Shown piece by piece: positions 52,831 to 62,622 of a stretch of 64,000 bases of DNA (position 1 is its first letter; each line of letters begins with the position of its first letter). A program made the translations under genes and the position numbers. Source of the DNA: Actinostola sp. cb2023 (lineage: Eukaryota > Cnidaria > Anthozoa > Actiniaria > Actinostolidae); the NCBI GenBank assembly GCA_033675265.1, contig JAUJYZ010001309.1, forward strand, positions 89,501-153,500, in the 5' to 3' direction. Under the pieces are notes generated by a model, which made no database searches, had not been told where the DNA came from, and saw nothing but the letters and a program-made list of their open reading frames with translations.

Positions 52831-53526
52831 GTTTAGCAATTGGTTGTACTTTATAATTGTTGCAATTATAGATTTTTGAATCTGCTGCGGAAACACTGTT
52901 GAAATATTTCAAACATAAAACGAAATAAACTTTTACGTGCGAAATTAAACAGCATTTAAATGAGTGTAATTACAATTAGAAACTGATTAACCAAGATTAA
53001 CGGAATGAATCAATTCGTCGATATAGAACTAAAAAATTACATAGCATACGAACTAAATGGGCTCGACGTACCATACGAAATATACACAGTTAAAAGACAC
53101 AATATACATGTATATACCTTAATGTGTGATTCAGTTGAACAAACGAAGAGACGACCACGGATAATCCACTGATGTTACGAATGAGACTGTTCTATGCAGA
53201 ACTTTATTATATCGTTGAACTTCAGCACTAACTTTATCTCTCTCTGAGTCTCTCACTCTCTTGTAAGTTGTAATTATATCAGTATTTATAGCCATCAACT
53301 TGTTGGATTGATTACTAGGAAGGTTATCTAAAGGATTCTGATATTGGTTAACTATTGTGATAGATTGACTAAATTGAAGGAAGGTTATGTCAAGGATTCG
53401 GGGGGCGTTGGCCCTCGCATAACAATAAATATTTGGTTATACTATTTCAATTAGTTTTAAAACATGTATGTACAACTCACCATCCAGCGTCAACTGAATG
53501 CCGTTTTGTGTCGAATAAATTCTGAC

Positions 53527-53834
53527 TTCTTCTTCTTCTTCTTCTTCTTCTTTTCTTCTTCTTCTTCTTCTTCTTCTTCTTCTTCTTCTTCTTCTTCTTC
53601 TTCTTCTTCTTCTTCTTCTTCTTCTTCTTCTTCTTCTTCTTCTTCTTCTTCTTCTTCTTCTTCTTCTTCTTCTTCTTCTTCTTCTTCTTCTTCTTCTTCT
53701 TCTTCTTCTTCTTCTTCTTCTTCTTCTTCTTCTTCTTCTTCTTCTTCTTCTTCTTCTTCTTCTTCTTCTTCTTCTTCTTCTTTCTTCTTCTTCTTCTTCT
53801 TCTTCTTCTTCTTCTTCTTCTTCTTCTTCTTCTT

Positions 53835-53865
<31 letters not shown>

Positions 53866-54379
53866 TCTTCTTCTTCTTCTTCTTCTTCTTCTTCTTCTTC
53901 TTCTTTTCTTCTTCTTCTTCTTCTTCTTCTTCTTCTTCTTCTTCTTCTTCTTCTTCTTCTTCTTTTCTTCTTCTTCTTCTTCTTCTTCTTCTTCTTCTTC
54001 TTCTTCTTCTTCTTCTTCTTCTTCTTCTTCTTCTTCTTCTTCTTCTTCTTCTTCTTCTTCTTCTTCTTCTTCTTCTTCTTCTTCTTCTTCTTCTTCTTCT
54101 TCTTCTTCTTCTTCTTCTTCTTCTTCTTCTTCTTCTTCTTCTTCTTCTTCTTCTTCTTCTTCTTCTTCTTCTTCTTCTTCTTCTTCTTCTTCTTCTTCTT
54201 CTTCTTCTTCTTCTTCTTCTTCTTCTTCTTCTTCTTCTTCTTCTTCTTCTTCTTCTTCTTCTTCTTCTTCTTCTTCTTCTTCTTCTTCTTCTTCTTCTTC
54301 TTCTTCTTCTTCTTCTTCTTCTTCTTCTTCTTCTTCTTCTTCTTTCTTCTTCTTCTTCTTCTTCTTCTTCTTTCTTCTT

Positions 54380-54409
<30 letters not shown>
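53527..54409. repeat. TTC/GAA microsatellite, about 880 bp
   Basis: About 290 TTC triplets with a few single-base interruptions that shift the phase, followed by a short ATT run (54412-54428). On the minus strand it is poly-GAA. The long frames across it are artefacts. Confidence 0.95.
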
Positions 54410-54411
<2 letters not shown>

Positions 54412-54740
54412 ATTATTATTATTATTATCTAGGCTACAAGTCATAAATCAATCGATGTCTAGTTAAAGTCTGATTTCCGATTCGAAGGATCAAACCGATA
54501 GTTCACAGCGGAAGGTAGTTCAAGTGCGTAGACTATGTAACTTGTTGGCTCATGACACGGAAAGTCAATCGAAACAACACAGGGCGAAACAAAAACTTTA
54601 AACATTGATTAATGGTATATTAAAGGTGACGTTAGGAAACTTTACATACCTTTATTCTAAATGATTAAATGTATTAAAGCTATGTATATGTTCATTTAAA
54701 GCATGTTATTAAAGGTTAGTAGTGGAGGCTTTACTACTTT

Positions 54741-55078
54741 CGCTTAATGGTATGTTAAACATGAGTAAAGGTACCTTGTTAAAGCATAGTTAAATAACTA
54801 TAAAGTTACCTTTATCAACCTTTAATCCTGTTTATTAAACATGATTAAATGGTACATTAATAGGTACCTTTAATTGCCCTTGTAAATCAGTCATAGGTAC
54901 CTTTTATTTCGCTTAATGGTATGTTAAACATGAGTAAAGGTACCTTGTTAAAGCATAGTTAAATAACTATAAAGTTACCTTTATCATCCTTTAATCCTGT
55001 CTATTAAACATGATTAAATGGTACATTAATAGGTACCTTTAATTGCCCTTGTAAATCAGTCATAGGTACCTTTTATTT
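54741..55078. repeat. Tandem duplication, 169-bp unit
   Basis: Two nearly identical copies beginning CGCTTAATGGTATGTTAAAC. The unit itself is built from GGTACCTTT and ATTAAA motifs. Confidence 0.88.
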
Positions 55079-55546
55079 GCCTTTAAAAACTGCATAAAAT
55101 ATTTAAATTACCAACCATATTTTATATGCACCCTCTAGATGTCATTATTTCATCACAGATCAGAGCTTCAGTATTTCATATCGAACCGGCAAAAGAAACA
55201 AATGTACCCTCCCACAATAATAAAACAATGAAACGGGAATGAAATGAAAATAAAGAGAGGCAGAAATTGGTTTCAAAATTAGTTGAATTTATTGACTTTA
55301 TAAAGGTAACATCATGGTTCTAATATTAAAGTGATAATTAAAATGATTAAACGCTTACTACTATTTGTATTAAAATACTTATACAATTTATTAGTTACAA
55401 ATGGTCTGTGCAGTAGAAACTGTAAAATAATCTTGAAAACAAATATAAAGACTGTCATGTTTGTACTTTGAAAAGATTAGTTACAACATTTTCATTGCAA
55501 AGAATGTCAACATAAATCATTTATTTTATCAAATATATCAAAGATA

Positions 55547-55799
55547 TATAGTCATTCTCGAGGAGGTTGTCTGCTTACAAATATACATTTATACATATAC
55601 ACTGTAAGTACAAAATGCAGGTTAATTTTTAGCCTATAACAATGTCTACTATTATGGGATGCTAGTGAACAATATATATTTTCAAACATCCCATAATAGT
55701 AAGCGTTGTGATTGGACAAAAACATTCATCAGTTGTACTTACAGGATATATGTATAAATGTATATTTGAGAGCGGACAACGTTCTTGAGAATGACTATA
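55547..55799. mobile_element. Palindromic MITE, 253 bp
   Basis: Outer arms of about 65 bp begin TATAGTCATTCTC and end at GTAAGTAC. An inner inverted pair CATCCCATAATAGTA lies within. No coding capacity. Confidence 0.7.
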
Positions 55800-55888
55800 A
55801 AAGTGCATTGAAATATGTATCAATTTTATATCACTTAAAATCATCATCAATCATAACAAATAATAATATCTAATAAATAATAATTATA

Positions 55889-58377
55889 TCAAAGGCAAGC
55901 CCAGTCTGGGCAATTGTCTGGTTTTCTTCTCTGTGAAGGATAACCGTTTCTTCTTGGAGTAACTCTTCGTTTCACTAAATCAGGCAAAGAAGACTTATGA
56001 TGCTTATCAAGAGACTTCTTTGCCTTTTTTAGTTCTTGGCTCTCCCAATTTAGAGGCTTGACTACATATGCAATTGTTTTGTAGGGAGGCTCCTCCTCTG
56101 CCTCACTCTCTTCACTAGAGACGTAATCGATGGTAAGACATTGTGAAAACTTTGTCTTTTTCTCAGTACTCCAAGACAACTTGGTCTCCAGACTTTTGGC
56201 TCGTCTTCCCAGTTTCTGTAGAGAAATACACTGTTAATATAAACTAAGGCTGAAATTGTAGGTTACTTAGCATGTTTGTCTGTACAAGTTTTGTGTTGTT
56301 TTTGTCAGTTCAAAATCAAATGTAATCATGACCAGCCCCGGCGCCAAAATATCTGTCGTAACAGGGGTTCTGTTTTTAAACAGGCATTTATTTGTAGGTT
56401 AAATGAAGAATAACCAATACGACGTAGAATATTTCGGATTTAATTTTGCACAATATTTCGACTAGCCATACTAGTCTTCATCAGGTGCATATGAGATTTT
56501 ACAAGTGACTTGACTATATATAATGGTAAAAAGGAAATGACGTTTTAGTATATGATATGATAGCGAGAGATAAGTAACGGTGTAACTGATTAGTAGGTTT
56601 CATCGCGTTTATTAAGGCCATTAGGTTCAAGAGTGTTAGCACGTGTTATGAGATAAGCTTCTTTGGCTTTGCGAATAGCATCACGAGAAGAGAAAATTTG
56701 TTCTAAAGGAATTAAAAGGATATTAGATGCAGAGTGGTCAGGGTTAGATAGAAAATGTTCAGATGCAGTAGTGGGTTTGGATTTACTAGAAGGTTTGTCA
56801 ACTGTCCTACGATGTTCGTTGAAGCGGTCTTTGAGTCTACGTTTGGTTTCACCAATGTACTGTTTGTGACATTTAGTACATTGAATCATGTAAATTACGT
56901 TTTTTGTGTTACAGTCCATGTGTGTAGTAATGGTTCTGGTTTCACCCGTAGAAGTAAAAGTATATTGGGTGCAGTTATCGGAAATGTAAGGGCAAGTTAA
57001 ACAGTTTTGTCCACAACGAAAATAACCTGGATTGTGATTGGAAGCAGTGTTGGAGTTATCTGACGGTAGTTTGGATTTGACTAGCAAATCACGTAGATTG
57101 GATGAACGTCGGAAGGCTACTAAAGGGCGTTGGGGGAAAATGGTTTTGCAACGCACGGAGGAATGTAGAAGGTCAAAATGTTTCTTAAAGATAGGAAACA
57201 TAGATGGAAGTGATGGATTATAGGTGACTATAAAGGGAATTCGGTGAGAGGAATTAGATTTCTGTCTAGGTTGTAGAGCAAGATTGCGAGGGATGTCAGC
57301 AGCGCGTTTAGTTTGTTTAGTGAGAAAGTCACGGCTGTAACCTCGTTTAAGGAGATAGGAGATAAGTTCAGAGGTACGGTTTTTAAAAGCTTCCTCAGTG
57401 GAACAAATTCGTCTGAGACGGAGAGCTAAGCTGAAAGGAATGGCTTTTTTAGTATGACTAGGATGACAAGATGAAAAAAGCAGATGCTGATAATAAACGC
57501 GATGAAACCTACTAATCAGTTACACCGTTACTTATCTCTCGCTATCATATCATATACTAAAACGTCATTTCCTTTTTACCATTATATATAGTCAAGTCAC
57601 TTGTAAAATCTCATATGCACCTGATGAAGACTAGTATGGCTAGTCGAAATATTGTGCAAAATTAAATCCGAAATATTCTACGTCGTATTGGTTATTCTTC
57701 ATTTAACCTATTTCTTAATTTGCGAACCAGTTAGATCATTGTTTGATCCGACGTATACCAGTGGAGTGTTGTTCGTGGCCGCTCATTTATAAACTTATTT
57801 ATTTGTAGTATCATTCATCATGTCCACCCACAATGAACCCTGCTATAGCAGTGTCAATAGACCGAAAAATCGCTTTGTTATATTGGGAGTTCATTACCTT
57901 ATTTAAACAATCAACTGATTTATTCAGGGTTGATATTCAATCCTGGTTTCTGGTCATTACTGCATTTATTTACCTCGTTTTTTTCTGTTTTGTCTTCGGC
58001 ATGTTTGATTATGTGCCGCATTATGGCCAGATGCTTTCCTTTTTGCAGAGGCCACCAAAGATCGCATATAGGTTTTTAGAGCAGCTATAAGAATAACAAA
58101 AGAACCTTACAATGTGGCTTAAACAGCTCTCAAAAGCTGTCGGTTTGTTTATGTAAGGGAGTAAGTCTTGAAATACAACAATAAAATCACATATCTTACT
58201 TCTCATTTGTAACACAGTCCAAGGGCACTTTGCCTCTCCACCATAGGCATGGTAAATGTCATCTCTAACCCGATGGAAGAGTGACAGATTTTGTTCTGAA
58301 TCTTGGCTTTTAAAATAGAAAGAAGATTATAATTAATAATAATTGCAATTAAAATATTTAAACTAATGGATCGTTTT

Positions 58378-58408
<31 letters not shown>

Positions 58409-59388
58409 TGGAAAAAAATGTTTGCAGGGATTATTAAAGACGATAATTGTTTGTCTTGACAAATTGTTACTATCCCAACCCCCCACCCATCCAAAAATAG
58501 AATGGTCCGTCCCTAATTAATTTAACGATTTAAATGATTATCTTACCTTTCCTCTAACCTTAACGAGGAGTTTTCAGGGTCAGACTTAGCCATTCTTTTA
58601 AGACGAGATCGAACATCATTCTGTAATGTAATCAATCAAAGAATGAAAAATTATGGTCACGCAATAATTCGCTTTAATTTGGCGGGAAAATGGATTCTCT
58701 GAGCTCCAACGAGTTATGATCAATTAGTCTTTATTTACGCTTGACGAAACCCTACAAACTAGTTTATGGACTTATGATCAGTTTATAAATAACAAGTTAT
58801 TGCTATTCTAAAGTTTTAAAGTACGCTTTGTTAATACCCTTTGTTGCTGAACAGTCTCCTGTTTTAGGCGGGACAATGGATTATTTCATCCATACGGACT
58901 TCAACGTGCTGCAATCAAGGTATAACAGAACTAAACAGAACCCCAACAGGGAATTATCTAATTTAGTTCTAAGGTCATATTCTACTTTTACACTACATGC
59001 ACTTTTTCAGTACAAATAATTAAAACAAGGATTACTGAAGCTGCTATTTTCGTTTGGGCGGGAGAATAATAATTGAGTTCGCTCGAGTGATTTCATTCAA
59101 ATTTCTCGTTTTAAAATCTAAGATCGTGAAAGATACTTACGCTACACAGCTTTGGGACTCTTGTAGTGGCTCCTCCTCTACATTGTCGAACTCGTCGTCC
59201 GCGGTTAGCGACCGTTAAGGATCTCACTGAATTGGAAAGTCCATCGAGTGTGTGTTTGTAATGTTTTCGAGTACACCTTTATCATTTTCTTTGTCTTTTT
59301 GGATTTCTTCCCGAAGAAGAGTGGTTTGATTTACTACGGACTCAAGTAAAACAACGTAGTGGTCACTTAACGATATTTCATCAGCCAT
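55889..59388 (-). CDS. Unrecognised spliced gene (candidate exons)
   Basis: Candidate minus-strand exons: 59228-59388 (starts MADEISLSDHYVVLLESVVN), 59141-59177 (tentative, after a 50-bp intron), 58547-58620 (NDVRSRLKRMAKSDPENSS), 58200-58306 (SLFHRVRDDIYHAYGGEAK), 55889-56215 (DYVSSEESEAEEEPP, ending DNCPDWACL). The first four agree in phase. The last exon starts in phase 0 while the preceding exon ends in phase 1, so an exon is missing or a border is wrong. The predicted protein is charged and hydrophilic, with an acidic SSEESE stretch and a basic C-terminus, so probably nuclear or cytoplasmic. I cannot assign a family. The long intron between the last two exons holds the PLE at 56395-57710. 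Its 5' end faces that of the kinase gene, 566 bp away. Confidence 0.5.
56452..56484 (-). ncRNA. Hammerhead core, PLE copy D, left terminus
   Basis: On the minus strand: CTGATGA, stem II GACTAG/CTAGTC, then GAAATATT. Stem III would be AU/AU. Confidence 0.6.
57621..57653 (+). ncRNA. Hammerhead core, PLE copy D, right terminus
   Basis: The same core as at 56452-56484, inverted, within the right 220-bp terminal repeat. Confidence 0.6.
58380..58408. repeat. Poly-G tract, about 29 bp
   Basis: G run in an intron of the unrecognised minus-strand gene. Confidence 0.9.
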
Positions 59389-59953
59389 TTCTTCGAGTCG
59401 TTGGTTTGGTCGTGGACACGTACCTTGCCGGTGTTTGCACTGAATTATATACATGTACAAAGGTCGGTAGTTCATATAGAGTACTAAAGTCATGACGTCA
59501 TAAAAAATAATTTTTGCTTTTATAAATTTTTGATTTCTAGTTCAGATAGAATATCATGAAAGAAGTTCACACACCAATTTTTATGACAATCGGTTAAATA
59601 GCGGTCGAGATATGGCCAGTTGAATATATAATTTGCCTTAACAAATCACTGTATTTTCGGCTCCGTTCCTAAAGTTAAGTTTAGTACTCTATTTCGGCGG
59701 GATTAAGAGCACGGTTTATGATTGGTCCATTTCGTCAAGATTATTAGGGGAGACCCCAGGGTAGGGGAGATGCACTGTTTTCGCGCGCTTTTCATAATTT
59801 ATGCACATCGATCGATCGCGTTGTTGCTAGCAGAACAGTCGTGTGATCTTGCTCTTGCTGTTTTAGTCTGGTGTTTCCACTATTTATCGAAACTAATCTA
59901 CTTGTTTACCATTCATCTTTCGGTGGTTGAATCTTGTTGTAAAACTGGCTGAA
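59389..59953. promoter_or_regulatory. Probable bidirectional promoter region
   Basis: This 565-bp gap separates the proposed start codon of the minus-strand gene (59388) from that of the kinase gene (59954). No TATA box or known site stands out; the role is inferred only from the divergent layout. Confidence 0.3.
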
Positions 59954-61911
59954 ATGACTCATTTTAGCTCGGTATTTCACAAGGCGAGTGGCACACTTGC
60001 CATGAGTGAAATGCAACACGAGCAACCATTGTCATTGATGAATGCTAAACAAAGACGTCTTTCTCGCCCAAATACCATCGAAGAAATAAGAGTGAGAAGA
60101 CAGAAAAGAAAGCTAAGAAAGAACAAGGAGGAACAAAAGATGTCCAAGAAAGCGAAGAGGATGAAAGCTCGAAAGCTGGACTTAAAAAAGAAGAAAATCG
60201 AAGAGCTATTCGAGCAAGCAACCATATATGGCGAAGAGCAGCGCAAGAGAGCCATATATTTTTGGAAAAAGTGGCGTGAAGAACGACGACCAGATGATAG
60301 TCAATACATGTAAGTATATTGATTTGTTCTCCTAAAATTAGATCTGGCTGTCTTTTATTCACGAATGATCTACACATGTTTACTCTAGCTTATTGTGCCG
60401 GAACTGCTTTTCATTCCAATCTTTATTGCCTATTGTAGTATTGACCTAGGTTCTTGCATAATTTGTTATCCACACATCCTAAATTGCTTGGAACTTGTGT
60501 TAGGATCGCCAGTGTGCACGTCAATGTTTTAGAAACTTATTGTGAGTGTGCAGAGAAGCACAATTTAAACTGATAGATTATTAAGCTTACATTAATTTGG
60601 TGCCAGTAAGTTTATATAAAGCAAACACATATAAACGAAATAAAATACTTTATTAATGATCAACATCCTTTGTTTGTAGACATCAAATAGACCCCACAAA
60701 TATCAAGAGTGCACCTCAAGAACTTAAGCTTGGTGAGGGAAGATTTGGCTTGTGTGAGAAGAAGCTGTTCCGGGGGAAGATTGTTGCAGTGAAGTATTTC
60801 AAGGCATCAGCTGTTACAGCGCAGATGGTTGAAAAAGAAGCCAAGATGATTAACTCTTTTGATCACCCAGGTATGCCTACATATATCGGTTATGCATGGG
60901 GCTTTCATTTATTACAACATGGGGTTTGGGGGGAGTAGCGGTACCACATAGGGGAGGGATTGCACTATATTTTGGAAGGGTTCATTACAAGGGTATTATG
61001 ATACTTACACTGAACTTTGTCTTTAGTTATATAAGGGTTTTATAAAAATTCAAGAATGGCAGGTTTTAAACTGAAGTTGATTTACGTATTTGTGCCATGT
61101 CGCAGACAGCAAATCAAAGTGCATTTCATATTTTTGCGACCATGAGCTTTTTGGGGGGGGGAGGGGTGGGGGGGGGGGGGTGGGTGGGTGGGTGTGGAGG
61201 GGTAGATAGATAGATAGAGGAGGGATAGATAGATAGGGGAGGGATATGGTGGGGGGGGGGGGGGGGGGGGTGGGAGGTGGGTCGATTTGGAGGGGGGAAG
61301 TAAAATGCACAGCCATATCAGATTTATCATGCATGCTTATTTTTTTTTAGGTTTGCCTTTTGTGTTTGGTGTTTCTAATAAACAGAAACCGTATTCAATG
61401 GTTCTTGAATTTTATGGCATTGGTGACGAAACTGTAACTCTAGCTGAAGGAGCTAAAGTAAATTTATTAAAGGATCAAAATAACTGGGCAGAAAGTCTTT
61501 GGCATTGCACAAAAGCTATTGCCTATCTACACGACAGACTGTATATACATTGTGATATCAAAGGTGACAATATTGTTTTTAATGCTGTGGATGGAAAGAA
61601 CCTACCGATATTAATTGATTTTGGAAAGAAAGAAAAAGGTTAGTGATGCCAAAAAGTACAGCCTATCAATTAATGAGCAAGAGAAATACAGACTACGTCA
61701 TAAGCATATAGCACCAGAGATAGTAAGGGGAACTCACCCTCATTCTACGGCAAGTGATGTATATGCTTTTGGACTGGTGATATCACTTATATGTCACTAT
61801 AATAAATATGAGGACCTGAGATGTATAGCAGTGCAGTGTATTCATGGAACCCCACGTAGAAGACCAGTGATAGAAGAAATTATTTCACAGCTTTTTAAAA
61901 TTTTTAATTAG
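59954..61911 (+). CDS. Protein kinase gene with an apparent frameshift
   Basis: Exons 59954-60309, 60680-60870 and 61351-61911 join in phase (donors CAT|GTAAGT and CCAG|GTATGC). The first exon encodes a very basic, probably coiled-coil region (RRQKRKLRKNKEEQKMSKK). The kinase domain follows: glycine loop LGEGRFGLC, VAVKYF (ATP-binding Lys), an EKEAKMI helix, catalytic loop HCDIKGDN (Cys in place of Arg of HRD), IDFGK, HIAPEI and SDVYAFG. After IDFGKKEK the frame hits a stop. Reading one base later restores KVSDAKKYSLS and the rest to a stop at 61909-61911, which suggests one extra A near 61632-61637. It could be a young pseudogene, a polymorphism or a sequence error, since the downstream half is otherwise well kept. 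The HRD change suggests a non-RD kinase. Confidence 0.72.
61152..61292. repeat. G-rich low-complexity stretch in kinase intron 2
   Basis: Several G runs of up to 20, plus GATAGATAGATA and GTGGGTGGGTGG motifs. Proline-rich frames on the opposite strand are artefacts. Confidence 0.85.
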
Positions 61912-62316
61912 GTTATACATATATATTATATATATTCTGGCCACCTCAAAATATCAATATATCAATCAATATATCGGGTGCATTATGGGTAATTAAATAA
62001 TACTATTTTGAGTTTTCCTAACTTATTAAATGAAGCAAAATGTACAAACAACGAAGTAAGACTAAAATAAACATTATACTAAATATTTTTACCAACTTTG
62101 CTGGCGTTAACCCGCTTTAAGGGGAATTTTCGATATTTAACTACCCATAATGCACCCGATATATTGATATTTCGTGGCGGCCAGAATTTTTGCAAATGAC
62201 TGTATATGGATGTATTTATTTATTTATTTATTTATTACACAAATAAATATTGCCTTGTAAAAAGACTAATTAATTTAGGGTTTCCAGTAAATATGATGCA
62301 AGCTAATATATATATA
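61912..62316. other. Stretch between kinase gene and transposase
   Basis: An inverted repeat lies at about 61938-62192 (TTCTGGCCACC ... ATATATCGGGTGCATTATGG and its complement, ending GGCGGCCAGAA). It is probably another MITE of about 255 bp. A TTTA repeat follows at 62213-62236. Confidence 0.55.
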
Positions 62317-62502
62317 CACCTGTTATCAAAAAACGTTGTCCATTTACAAAATACAAAATAGTAAATAGTAGAAAGGAATTAATCAGAGAAGCGAAAGAAA
62401 TTCAATCACGCGGAACTCTGACTCATTGTTTCTCTAATTAATTCCTTTCTACTTTTTACTATTTTGTATTTTGTAAATGGACAACGTTTTTGAAAACAGG
62501 TG
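62317..62502. mobile_element. Palindromic Tc1/mariner-type MITE, 186 bp
   Basis: Flanked by TA. Ends CACCTGTTATCAAAAAACGT and inverted TTTTTGAAAACAGGTG. The arms continue inward (GTCCATTTACAAAATACAAA, AGAAAGGAATTAAT) to form an almost complete palindrome. Its outer 25 bp match the ends of the element at 50223-51402. Confidence 0.8.
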
Positions 62503-62622
62503 TAAATGAATACTTATAAAATAAATTAACTTTCATTTACATTGTGCATGTACATAATAAACAAGGACATAAATACCGTATATGAAATTTTTGTTAGCTG
62601 CATGCACTCTTTTTTAATATTT

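Larger units (their letters stand above)
56395..57710 (-). mobile_element. Penelope-like element copy D with inverted termini
   Basis: Two 220-bp inverted repeats (56395-56614 and 57491-57710) of equal length and almost identical sequence bound a PLE fragment. The frame between them is open from about 57490 to 56590: RT thumb and connection (HTKKAIPFSLALRLRRIC, LLKRGYSRDFL), then GIY-YIG (VIYMIQCTKCHKQYIGETKR). The catalytic RT part is absent. The inverted repeat includes the last codons (NKRDETY) and the terminal hammerhead core. It lies in an intron of the unrecognised gene. Confidence 0.85.

Noticed and set aside
53464..54444. Poly-Ser/Phe/Leu and poly-Glu proteins
   Set aside because: Pure translations of the TTC/GAA microsatellite.
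61050..61334. Proline-rich protein on the minus strand
   Set aside because: It is the complement of a G-rich intronic stretch in the kinase gene.
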